Origin: an uncultured Alphaproteobacteria bacterium
GTDB taxonomy: Bacteria > Pseudomonadota > Alphaproteobacteria > HIMB59 > GCA-002718135
Length of the DNA stretch: 64,000 nt
Reading direction: 5' to 3'
Assembly (NCBI GenBank): GCA_902614395.1
Contig: CACMKW010000001.1
Location: forward strand, 1 to 64,000
A program made the translations under genes and the position numbers. Of this stretch, positions 52,238 through 61,118 are shown in pieces; the stretch's first letter is position 1; each line of letters begins with the position of its first letter. The notes beneath the pieces are model-generated. The model saw only the letters and a program-made list of their open reading frames with translations. It searched no databases and was not told the origin of the DNA.

Positions 52238-55200
52238 ATGAAAAATGCTTTTATTTTTCTTCTCACTTTTCTCTTTCTAGAAACACAATTCGTCTACGCT
52301 GCCTCTCTTCCAAGCGGGGAAAATATTATCTCCGGGGATATTTCTGTCAGTTCATCACAAAATTCCATGACGATTACCCAGTCTTCCGAACAATCAATTA
52401 TTGAATGGACGAGTTTTGATATTGGGGCACAAAATAGTGTAACCTTTAATCAACCTTCTGTTAATGCAAGTGCTTTAAATAGAGTTGTCTCAGGAAATCC
52501 AACAACGCTTGCTGGCGCATTAAATGCCAATGGTAAAGTTTTTGTGGTGAATGAAAACGGTGTCTACTTTACACCAACTGCAACAATCAATGCGCATTCC
52601 TTTGCTGCCTCCACGCTGGCTTTATCCAATGATGATTTTCTCAATAATAAATTTTTATTTAAAGCAGATAATGTAAATAATATTTTTTCTTCTATTATTC
52701 ATAAAGGTTCAATTACTACTTTGGATGGAGGTTTTACTGCTCTCTTAGGTGGCGCTATTAATAATGAAGGTACGATTAATGCGAACCTTGGTAAAATTGG
52801 AATAGGGGCTGGAAAAGAAATTACGTTAGACTTGAGTGGTGATAAATTTTTACAAGTAAGCATTCCATTTAGTGAAGCGATAACGTTACTCGATCAAAAT
52901 GCAGAAGAATTAAATACCATTATCAATCATGCAGGAACATCAACGGCAAATAGAATAGACATTGATGTTGGTGCTGCCAAAAATGTTGTTCAGCGTGCTG
53001 TTAACATTCCAGGAAATCTTGTTGCAACTACGGCTTCACAACAAAACGGTGTCATTACTCTTGGTAGTGGAAGTGACATTGTTGTTGCAGGAAACTTAAC
53101 GGCAAAAGAGGGTGGCAACATTAATGTTGAAGGAGACTTTTTATCTTTTGGAGGAGAAGTTGATGTATCTGGAACAAATGCAGGCGCAATAAATTTAAAT
53201 AGTTCTGGAGAAATTGCTTTGGGAGGAACTTTAAATGCTTCTTCTACTAGTAATGATGGCGGTGATATAAATACTAAATCACAGTATAAAATTGTGCAAA
53301 GTTACGGCAGTGAAATTAATTCATCAGGAAATACCAATGGTGGTGATATTCTTTTATCCTCACCAAATATTATGTCTTCGGGGTCAGTTTCCGCAAAAGG
53401 AAACCAACAAGGTGGATACATTGATATAGAATCAGAGGGGTATATTCGATTATTATCCTCTAAGATTGATGTAACAGGTAATACCCAAGGTGGTTTAGTT
53501 CGTATTGGTGGAGAGTTTCAAGGCAATAATAATTTAACAAGAACGGAAGAACAACAAAATGTTTTTGTTGATAGATGGGGTGAAAGACGATCACTGACAA
53601 ATGCAAAAACAGTTTTAGTCTCGGACGGTTCTAGTATTGATATATCATCCTCAAATGGAAAAGCTGGTACCGCTATTATTTGGAGTGATCAAGAAACAAC
53701 TATGCTTGGAAATATTCTTGCAACAGGAACAACAGGTGGCGCAGTTGAAATTTCTTCTAAAGATACCTTACGTCATGTGGGCTTATCAAATGTTAATATA
53801 TCAGACGGTGGTCATTTATTACTTGATCCAAAAAATATAACTGTTGGAACAGGCGTAACATCACAGAATTGGATCTATCGTGGTTTGATTGGACATGATT
53901 ATGAAGCCGCAACGACAACAAATGTTAATGAAGCAAACTTGATAATAGCAGATAATTTTGGAACAGATGTTACGATTAGTGATGATGCTACTTTAATGGC
54001 AGTTGGAGCAAGAAAAGGGGATGGATTTAGCGATGCATCTTCGGATTCTGGTGAGGTATATTTGTATAAATTTGATGATGGTGATTTTACGAATGCTACA
54101 CTTATAGGCCGTATAGGAAAGGGATATACGGGAAACAACGACTTAGACATCAGCTCTATTGGCAAAGCTGATAAATTTGGACGATCTGTATCTTTTGATA
54201 GCACGGGATCACGATTAGTAGTTGGCGCTACGGGTGATGATGGTAATAATAATAACAGTGTTGCTAATGCAGGTGCGGTTTATTTAATTACATTTACAGA
54301 TAACAATGGCAATGCATCAACTAATTTTGAAAATCCTGAACATGTTGGTACAATAGGTTATGGTTATACTAATAATAAGGATGTAGATTTATCGAAGCAG
54401 GGAGAAAATAATGCCCCTGTTATTGAGGCATCTGATTTATTTGGAGTAAGTGTAGCTCTTGATGGTGATGCTGATGTTTTGGCAGTTGGTGTCTTTGGTG
54501 ATGATGGTTATGATGAGAAAGGTTCAGGTGCTGCAAATACAATAGAAGATTCTGGATCAGTTTTTATGATTTACTTTGATGATACAGATTTTACGGGTGG
54601 TAAAGTCGTATCTCGAATTGGTAATGGTTATACACATGATGATAGTTCTAGTTGTTATTTAAATATTACATGTGCATCATTTTCAAAAGATTTTAATACA
54701 CGGGATCATAGCGATCTAATACAAAAAAAGAATGATCGTTTTGGTTTTGGTGTAACGATAAATCATGACGGATCTTTACTTGCAGTAGGAAGAATAAATG
54801 ATGATGGTAAAGATGATTCAATAAATAATGTTGGAGCTGTTAACTTATTTAAATTTACGGATGCTGGTAGTATTGTTTCTGCTAAAACAGGAAAAGCTAC
54901 TTATGTTGGAACTATTGGCTATGGTTATGATTACCTAGATACCAGTGATGAAAATGAACATTCAGTAACGCATGAACGAAATGATTTATTTGGAAGATCG
55001 GTGGCATTTGATAAAGATGCTAGTCATTTAGCTGTTGGTTTTAATGATAAATCATCTCCGGATACGCCTAGTATTGGAAAGCCTGGTGCTGTACATTTAT
55101 ATACTTTAACTGCTGATTTAGCATCAGCAACTTTAGAAGCAACCGTTGGTGATGGTTATACTGTTGGCAAAAATGTAAATTTATCTGACTACATGGATGC

Positions 55201-57568
55201 AAAAGATATTTTTGGAACAGGTGTAGATTTGAATGAAACGGGCAGTCGTCTTGTTATGTCAAGTATGCACGCTAATGGGAGCGGTAATTTAAAAGATAAT
55301 AGTGGTGAAGTAATGTTTGTTAAATTTAGTGATACCAATTTTTCTGATGGTGAATTTTCTGGAATAGTTGGTAGTGGCTATACTGGTGCTGGAGGTATCT
55401 TAAAAGATATTGAGAGTCCTCTAGATAACAATGACCAATTTGGTAGAGGTATATCTTTGGATCGTGATGGTAATAGAATGGCTGTAACATCAACTCTGGA
55501 TGATGGTGGCGGCACCAGTACCGATGCTGGAGCAGTATATTTATTTACATTTGGAAAAGATTTTTCTAATCCTCAACACATAGGAACAATTGGAAAAGGT
55601 TATACAGGAAACAACGATTTAGATTTAACTGATTTAATTAATAATGATAGAGCATGGCGAGTAGCATTAGATGGAGACGGTGACAGATTAGCTTTATCAC
55701 AATACCGAGCTACTTATGGAAATGTTGATTCTGGAGCTGTTTATTTAATTACATTTACAGATAGTAATGGTAATCCATCAACTGATTTTGAAAATCCTGC
55801 CCAAGTTGGCACAATTTCAAAAGTTGGAAGCGGTAGCTCAAAAAGTAGTGATTTATCAATAAGTAATTTAGGAGCGGGTGATATATTTACTGCAGTGGCT
55901 TTATCTGATGATGGATCACAACTTGTAGTTGGCGCTCAAAAAGATGATGGAAAAGAGAATAACAAAACCGACACAGGAGCAGTATATTTAATTACATTTA
56001 CAGATAGCAATGGTAATGCATCAACTGATTTTGAAAATCCTGCCCATGTTGGCACAGTAGGATTTGGGTATAACGATACTACTACTAAAGATGTTGATAT
56101 GACTGCATATTTAGATGATAATGATCAATTTGGTGGTCATCTTGGATTAACAAAGGATGGTAAAATTTTAGCTGTTGGAGCACAAAACGATGATGGTTTT
56201 GGCAATGGTGTTGATAATGGAGGTGCAGTGTACCTTATCGAATTTGATGATTCAAATTTTACAGGTGGAGAGCTCAGTGCACGCATAGGAAATGGTTATA
56301 GTGGAGAAAGGAATTACGATACGTCAAGTATTTCTGGTTGGAAAGCAGCTCAAGTAGCTATTGACGGTGATGGAAACCGTCTAGCAATTGGTCACCATAA
56401 TGAAGAAGTTGTCCGTGTATTTGGTTTTGAGGATACATCTTTAAATGGAGCTAGTTTACAATTTACTATCGGAATTGGTCAAACTGGTAGCAACTCGGTT
56501 AATGCTGCTTCTCACGGAGTAGTAGTTGATGATGGATTTCCAAATGTTATAGCTTTGGATGATACAGGAACATTAATGGCTGTAGGATCAACTGGAGATG
56601 ATGGACTTAATAATGATGCAACAGATGCGGGAGCAGTATATTTATGGTCTGATACAATTATCCAAGGAGCTACATCTTATACAGATTTTGCAAGTGATGA
56701 TGTAGTTATTAACAAAACAGAATTAGAGGAATTTTTAAATAACGGTGTTGATGTTACCCTTCAAGCAAACACAGATATTACGATTAGCTCTGCTATTACT
56801 GTTACAGGAACTGGAAATTTAAATCTTCATGCAGGAAGAGATGTAAACGTTAATAGCAATATTAATACAGCAGCTGATCTAGACATTATTGCAAGTGACA
56901 CAGATAATAATAATGTTTCTGATAGTGATAGAGATGCTGGAGCAGGAGATGTTGTTGCTAGTTCCGCAAGCTTAACAGCAGATGATCTCAGCATACAACT
57001 TTTGGATGGCGGCACATTAACAAATGCTAGTATGGGAGATATTAATCTATCTACTGTCACCGCTACGACAGGTACTCTAATTTCAGATAATTTTTCAATA
57101 TCAGGGGCTAGCGCTGACGATAAGACATATGATGGAACTACATCAGCTACAGTTAGTGGAGGAACAATATCAGGTTTAAATTTAACAGGTACTGATCTTT
57201 CTATTAATTCTACAGGCAGTTTTTTAACTGCAGATGTTGGAAATAATAAAGAGGTTACAATTAATTATGAACTCTCAGGTTTTACATCAGGTAATATTAC
57301 TATTGAAGATACAAGCGGATCTTTAGAAACGGTTCCACTTGCTAGTATTCTCAGTGGTTCTAAAACTCCCCCACTTCCAGGAGTAGCACCAGATGAAGAA
57401 AAAGAAAAAATCGTTGTTCAAGAAAAGATTAATCAAGATGTTTTTGACGATGTATCACGAATAGTATCTTTTATCTCTGTAGATGGTGCGTCTAATGCCG
57501 CTTTAATTCAAAGTGAATTCATTACATCATTTCCTCAGGTAGATGCGATTAGCTTACAGAGATTATAA
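52238..57568 (+). CDS. TpsA exoprotein 2, filamentous-haemagglutinin-like, 12 propeller-like repeats
   Basis: A 1776-residue paralogue of the preceding protein with the same order of parts: signal peptide (LLTFLFLETQFVYA), TPS domain, beta-helix, HLLLDPKNITVG, repeats, VTLQANTDITISSA, YDG domain (KTYDGTTSATV, about 1624-1690) and an IVSFISVD tail. The central region holds twelve repeats of about 75 residues (DxFGxxVALDxDGxxLAVGxxxDDG...GAVYLIxF). Two cysteines occur in one repeat insert. Probably a secreted adhesin displayed through the TpsB directly downstream, which begins at the next base after its stop. Confidence 0.9.
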   Translation: MKNAFIFLLTFLFLETQFVYAASLPSGENIISGDISVSSSQNSMTITQSSEQSIIEWTSFDIGAQNSVTFNQPSVNASALNRVVSGNPTTLAGALNANGKVFVVNENGVYFTPTATINAHSFAASTLALSNDDFLNNKFLFKADNVNNIFSSIIHKGSITTLDGGFTALLGGAINNEGTINANLGKIGIGAGKEITLDLSGDKFLQVSIPFSEAITLLDQNAEELNTIINHAGTSTANRIDIDVGAAKNVVQRAVNIPGNLVATTASQQNGVITLGSGSDIVVAGNLTAKEGGNINVEGDFLSFGGEVDVSGTNAGAINLNSSGEIALGGTLNASSTSNDGGDINTKSQYKIVQSYGSEINSSGNTNGGDILLSSPNIMSSGSVSAKGNQQGGYIDIESEGYIRLLSSKIDVTGNTQGGLVRIGGEFQGNNNLTRTEEQQNVFVDRWGERRSLTNAKTVLVSDGSSIDISSSNGKAGTAIIWSDQETTMLGNILATGTTGGAVEISSKDTLRHVGLSNVNISDGGHLLLDPKNITVGTGVTSQNWIYRGLIGHDYEAATTTNVNEANLIIADNFGTDVTISDDATLMAVGARKGDGFSDASSDSGEVYLYKFDDGDFTNATLIGRIGKGYTGNNDLDISSIGKADKFGRSVSFDSTGSRLVVGATGDDGNNNNSVANAGAVYLITFTDNNGNASTNFENPEHVGTIGYGYTNNKDVDLSKQGENNAPVIEASDLFGVSVALDGDADVLAVGVFGDDGYDEKGSGAANTIEDSGSVFMIYFDDTDFTGGKVVSRIGNGYTHDDSSSCYLNITCASFSKDFNTRDHSDLIQKKNDRFGFGVTINHDGSLLAVGRINDDGKDDSINNVGAVNLFKFTDAGSIVSAKTGKATYVGTIGYGYDYLDTSDENEHSVTHERNDLFGRSVAFDKDASHLAVGFNDKSSPDTPSIGKPGAVHLYTLTADLASATLEATVGDGYTVGKNVNLSDYMDAKDIFGTGVDLNETGSRLVMSSMHANGSGNLKDNSGEVMFVKFSDTNFSDGEFSGIVGSGYTGAGGILKDIESPLDNNDQFGRGISLDRDGNRMAVTSTLDDGGGTSTDAGAVYLFTFGKDFSNPQHIGTIGKGYTGNNDLDLTDLINNDRAWRVALDGDGDRLALSQYRATYGNVDSGAVYLITFTDSNGNPSTDFENPAQVGTISKVGSGSSKSSDLSISNLGAGDIFTAVALSDDGSQLVVGAQKDDGKENNKTDTGAVYLITFTDSNGNASTDFENPAHVGTVGFGYNDTTTKDVDMTAYLDDNDQFGGHLGLTKDGKILAVGAQNDDGFGNGVDNGGAVYLIEFDDSNFTGGELSARIGNGYSGERNYDTSSISGWKAAQVAIDGDGNRLAIGHHNEEVVRVFGFEDTSLNGASLQFTIGIGQTGSNSVNAASHGVVVDDGFPNVIALDDTGTLMAVGSTGDDGLNNDATDAGAVYLWSDTIIQGATSYTDFASDDVVINKTELEEFLNNGVDVTLQANTDITISSAITVTGTGNLNLHAGRDVNVNSNINTAADLDIIASDTDNNNVSDSDRDAGAGDVVASSASLTADDLSIQLLDGGTLTNASMGDINLSTVTATTGTLISDNFSISGASADDKTYDGTTSATVSGGTISGLNLTGTDLSINSTGSFLTADVGNNKEVTINYELSGFTSGNITIEDTSGSLETVPLASILSGSKTPPLPGVAPDEEKEKIVVQEKINQDVFDDVSRIVSFISVDGASNAALIQSEFITSFPQVDAISLQRL
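52520..52599 (+). repeat. 80-bp block identical to 48779-48858
   Basis: Second copy of the exactly shared segment within the TPS domain of TpsA2. Divergence resumes abruptly on both sides, which suggests gene conversion or a very local duplication. Confidence 0.95.
53952..56650 (+). repeat. Twelve FG-GAP-like tandem repeats in TpsA2
   Basis: Twelve protein repeats of about 75 residues. Conserved parts are a D-x-F-G entry, (V/I)-x-L/F-D-x-D-G-x-x-L-(A/V)-V-G, a D-D-G loop, G-A-V-Y-L-(I/F) and an I-G-x-G-Y-(T/D) exit. Some repeats share almost identical DNA (near 54280, 55740 and 55980), pointing to recent internal duplication. The D-x-D-G loops could bind calcium. Confidence 0.8.
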
Positions 57569-59251
57569 ATGAGATATTTTTTATCTTTTATTTTTTTTAT
57601 TTTTACATCATTTGCGACATATCCTGTTTTTACTAATACTGGTAATTATATTGTTTATGAGACAGGTTTAGTTATTCCGCCTGGTGCAGAAAATATTTCA
57701 TTTAATTTTGTTGGAATTGAAATTGAAAATGAAATCGAAGACATGATCGAGCTTCGTAAAAATTTATTTACATCAAAAATTTTTAAAACAATAACATTAA
57801 AAGATTTTTATAATTTACTGATTGCATTAGAACAATTGTACGTCTTAAATGGATATTTTTTAACGCGATTTATTGTTCCTCCTCAAACGATCGAACAAAA
57901 TACCAAAATAAAAGCGATCGTTTTTCCTGGTAAAATTGAGTCAATTGATTACTCGCAATTAGATAAACGTATTTCTAAGCCAATAAAAAAATATTTTGAA
58001 AAACTTGTCGGTATTAAAGGATTAGAATATCCCGTCATTGAAAAATCGATCATTAAATCAAGAGAATTACCAGGTGTTGAATTAGAAACAACAATCAAGG
58101 CAGGAGAGGAACCTGGAACTTCTTCATTGCAATTAAATGCTGAACACAAATTAGTAAATGGTTATTTTACCTACTCAAATGGATTATCTGAAACAGCTGG
58201 AAAAGATCAGCTTACCTCTTACTTTAGTCTTAATAGTCCTTTTGGTTACGGTGAAAATCTTTATGCAGCCTACGTCTTAGATCCTGAAAATAGTGTTAAT
58301 GTTCCAATAGATGATACAGAAATAATTAAACGAACAGATTTTCGAGAAGCATATCTTGTTGGTGGTAAAGTTCCAATTTTTGCCTCAGACTTTTCCGTCT
58401 TTGGCGCTGTTAATGAGTCTTATTCAGAACCTAACGGTTTAAACAAAAAAGGGGAATTCAAAAAAATTAACTTTGGTCTTGAATATCAAATAAAAAATAC
58501 AAGGCTCTTAAAAAATAACCTTTCATTAGATTGGCAATGGATTAAGGAAAGAGAATATCGAACATTATCTTTCAATACAAATGATACCTTTTATGATGAA
58601 TACAACGCTTTAGAGTTAAAATATACGACCACTAACTTATCTTTTTTAGATTCTTTCTCTCTTAAAGGTAGTTCAACGCTAAAGTTTGGTACTCCTATCT
58701 ATACAAACAAAACATCTGATACAAAAACGTTATCCCGTGTTGGTTCCACTTTAAATTTTATAAAATGGAATAGTGATATTAATTTGGATAGGCAAATATT
58801 TAGAAATTATTTATTGAATACACGTTTTGTTTTTCAAAAACTTGTAAGCGACAGGGGGTTAATTAACTCGGAACAAATAAATATAACAGGACCAGGCCAA
58901 ATGTCTGGTTTTGAATCAGGTAATATGTCTGGTGATCAAGGTTTCTTTCTGCGAACGGAATTGAGCAGACCTTTTTATCCTTTTTTAGAAGGGGAAGAAG
59001 ATAAAAGGGAAGAGTCTATACGTATTGAACCATATATTCATCTTGGTGTTGGTGCTACCTACTACAAAAGACCAGCCTCAGGTGAGTTTAGCCGAACAGA
59101 AGTGGCAAGTGGAGGGTACGGTGTTAAATTAAAAATTCCTCTTAATTCTAATAGTCTAGATATTAGTTTTGAAGTAGCAGAAGCTGATAAAAGTGTTGAG
59201 GGAACTACTTCTAGACCAGTGTATTTACTCAATGCCACATTTTCATTCTAA
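57569..59251 (+). CDS. TpsB outer-membrane transporter (FhaC/ShlB family)
   Basis: A 560-residue transporter of the Omp85/TpsB superfamily that exports TpsA proteins across the outer membrane. A signal peptide is followed by POTRA-type domains (PQTIEQNTKIKAIVFPGKIESI, and then SRELPGVELETTIKAGEEPGTSSLQL leading into the barrel) and a beta-barrel rich in alternating strands. GGYGVKLKIPL and the aromatic C-terminus NATFSF fit the family. It is the only TpsB for two TpsA proteins, so both probably use it. It starts at the base after the TpsA2 stop, forming one operon. Confidence 0.9.
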   Translation: MRYFLSFIFFIFTSFATYPVFTNTGNYIVYETGLVIPPGAENISFNFVGIEIENEIEDMIELRKNLFTSKIFKTITLKDFYNLLIALEQLYVLNGYFLTRFIVPPQTIEQNTKIKAIVFPGKIESIDYSQLDKRISKPIKKYFEKLVGIKGLEYPVIEKSIIKSRELPGVELETTIKAGEEPGTSSLQLNAEHKLVNGYFTYSNGLSETAGKDQLTSYFSLNSPFGYGENLYAAYVLDPENSVNVPIDDTEIIKRTDFREAYLVGGKVPIFASDFSVFGAVNESYSEPNGLNKKGEFKKINFGLEYQIKNTRLLKNNLSLDWQWIKEREYRTLSFNTNDTFYDEYNALELKYTTTNLSFLDSFSLKGSSTLKFGTPIYTNKTSDTKTLSRVGSTLNFIKWNSDINLDRQIFRNYLLNTRFVFQKLVSDRGLINSEQINITGPGQMSGFESGNMSGDQGFFLRTELSRPFYPFLEGEEDKREESIRIEPYIHLGVGATYYKRPASGEFSRTEVASGGYGVKLKIPLNSNSLDISFEVAEADKSVEGTTSRPVYLLNATFSF

Positions 59252-59257
59252 AAATTT

Positions 59258-60577
59258 ATGATAAAAAGATCTCATATAATGAAAATATTTACGATAATTA
59301 TCTTCAAGATCATAATTTTTTACTCAACCTTTGTGAGTGCAGAAGTAAAAATTGCAGCCCTTTATGCAGAAAGTGGTCCTGTTAGTGAAATTGCTGAAGC
59401 AATTGCAGAAGCAAAAAGAGTTGCTGTAGAAACCATTAATGCGGATGGGATTGGTATAGTAGGACGAGGTCTTATATCCGTAGACTCTATTGATACAGGA
59501 TGTGATCCTATTAAAACAGAAGATAGTTTAAATACCTATTTAAAAAATAATGATCCAGAAATCCTTTTAGGACCAACGTGTTCAACAAGTGCTGTTAAAG
59601 TTATTGAACAAGCAACTATTCCAGACAATATTTTAACGATCTCATCTTCTGCTAGTTACCCGTTACTTTCAACAATTGAAGATAATGATTTATTTTTTAG
59701 AACTATTCCATCTGATATTCAACAATCAACATCTATTGCTAATTATCTTCTATCTAAAAATATTAGAGAAATAATTCTTCTTTACGGTGATGATAATTAT
59801 AATTCTACACTGGCTCAAAATTTTTTAAAAGTTTATACCGAACAAGAAGGTATAGTGTTATTCAATACTTTACTGACAGATAAGACACTGATCAATCAAA
59901 ACTTCATTAATACATTTGTTGATATTGCTATAGATAATAATCAACCTGGTTTAGTCATGTTCCTTCACGGAAATGAACGAACAGTTAATTTATTAGAACA
60001 ATTTACCAATACTGTTTTAAGTAGATTACAAGAACTAGAAACTTCAGGCATTTTTAAACATCATTACGGTTCTGATAGTATGTTAACGAATGAAGTTAAA
60101 GATTTAATCTATTCCTATATTCCAATCCAGTTAAATAAAAATACAACTATTGTTGCCCAAGCAACTTCGCAAAGTTCAGAAGAATTTCAAACATACGCAA
60201 ATATAATGTTGAACGCAGGCGTTAATCCTAATTCTCCTTATTCCGCTATTAGTTTTGATACAATGATGTTAGCTGCTTTGGCACTACAGCATCAGGCACA
60301 TAATAATATTTCTAAGGAAGATTTATCAAAAAGTTTAGTAAGCGTTGCTAATCCACCAGGAATTAAAATGGGACCTGGAAGTTGGGAAGCCGCAAGAGCT
60401 TTACTTCTCCGCGGTGTTGAAATTAATTATGAGGGTGTTTCTGGATCGCTAGACTTTGATATTAACGGTGATGTGGAAGGTATGTATTCTTTAAACCAAG
60501 TTACGGAAGATAATCTTTGGTCAGTTGAGCGTTTAGAAAAACTTCACCCTTTTGAGCCAAGAATTATAATTGATTAA
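59258..60577 (+). CDS. Orphan Leu/Ile/Val-type periplasmic binding protein
   Basis: A 439-residue exported protein of the branched-chain amino-acid-binding (Peripla_BP_6) family. The signal peptide includes KIFTIIIFKIIIFYSTFVSA; the ATG at 59279 (MKIFT) is an alternative start. The fold markers are VKIAALYAESGPVSE, LLGPTCSTSAVKVIEQ, FFRTIPSDIQQSTSIANYL and, in the second lobe, AISFDTMMLAALALQHQ. No permease or ATPase accompanies it, so it may work with a distant transporter, or serve as a sensor or surface-assembly factor rather than in uptake. It lies 6 nt after tpsB, apparently in the same operon. Confidence 0.85.
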   Translation: MIKRSHIMKIFTIIIFKIIIFYSTFVSAEVKIAALYAESGPVSEIAEAIAEAKRVAVETINADGIGIVGRGLISVDSIDTGCDPIKTEDSLNTYLKNNDPEILLGPTCSTSAVKVIEQATIPDNILTISSSASYPLLSTIEDNDLFFRTIPSDIQQSTSIANYLLSKNIREIILLYGDDNYNSTLAQNFLKVYTEQEGIVLFNTLLTDKTLINQNFINTFVDIAIDNNQPGLVMFLHGNERTVNLLEQFTNTVLSRLQELETSGIFKHHYGSDSMLTNEVKDLIYSYIPIQLNKNTTIVAQATSQSSEEFQTYANIMLNAGVNPNSPYSAISFDTMMLAALALQHQAHNNISKEDLSKSLVSVANPPGIKMGPGSWEAARALLLRGVEINYEGVSGSLDFDINGDVEGMYSLNQVTEDNLWSVERLEKLHPFEPRIIID

Positions 60578-61118
60578 TAAATTAATTATTATTCTACTTA
60601 CTTTTTTTTATTCTTTATCAGGTAACGCTAATTCAGATTATGTAGAGCTATTAAAACAAAACAATAAATTAATATTTATTCGACATGCATTAGCTCCTGG
60701 TAATGGAGATCCTGATAATTTTGATATTATTGATTGTTCTACTCAGCGGAATCTTAATAGTGTTGGTAGAGAACAATCTATTGAACTAGGAAATTTTTTT
60801 GACACAAATAATATTTCTATAGATTTAGTTTTATCTAGTGAATGGTGTCGTTGTAAAGAAACAGCAAATCTAGCATTCAAAAAATTTGAAACGTTTAATG
60901 CTCTTAATTCTTTTTATGATCCAAAATTTTATAAAAATAAAGAGCCACAACTAGAAAAATTAATTAATTTTATAAACAATTTAGAAAATGAAGGTAATAT
61001 AGTATTTGTTACACACTACGTAGTAATCGCTGCTATCCTTGGTCAGGCAGTAACTTCCGGTGAAATATTAATAGCTGATCGAAATCTTAATGTCGTTGGA
61101 AGAATAAAAGATTATTAA
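60570..61118 (+). CDS. Exported histidine phosphatase (phosphoglycerate-mutase-like)
   Basis: A 182-residue member of the histidine phosphatase superfamily. The catalytic motif is FIRHALAPGNGDPDNF near residues 37-52, the second conserved Arg lies in SEWCRCKETA, and the distal histidine is in FVTHYVVIAAI. A signal peptide (KLIIILLTFFYSLSGNA) sends it to the periplasm, as in Ais/SixA-like and exported relatives. It starts at TTG 60570 and overlaps the binding-protein gene by 8 nt, so it belongs to the TPS operon's end. The substrate is unknown; phosphorylated sugars or lipids of the envelope are possible. Confidence 0.85.
   Translation: MINKLIIILLTFFYSLSGNANSDYVELLKQNNKLIFIRHALAPGNGDPDNFDIIDCSTQRNLNSVGREQSIELGNFFDTNNISIDLVLSSEWCRCKETANLAFKKFETFNALNSFYDPKFYKNKEPQLEKLINFINNLENEGNIVFVTHYVVIAAILGQAVTSGEILIADRNLNVVGRIKDY

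Noticed and set aside
53952..56650. Repeats as a CRISPR array or DNA tandem repeat
   Set aside because: Periodicity is at protein level within a long open frame, units differ in length, and there are no short palindromic repeats with unique spacers.
48506..57568. Contact-dependent inhibition (CdiA/CdiB) toxin system
   Set aside because: No C-terminal toxin domain, VENN-type junction or small immunity gene follows either TpsA; both end in the same conserved tail.
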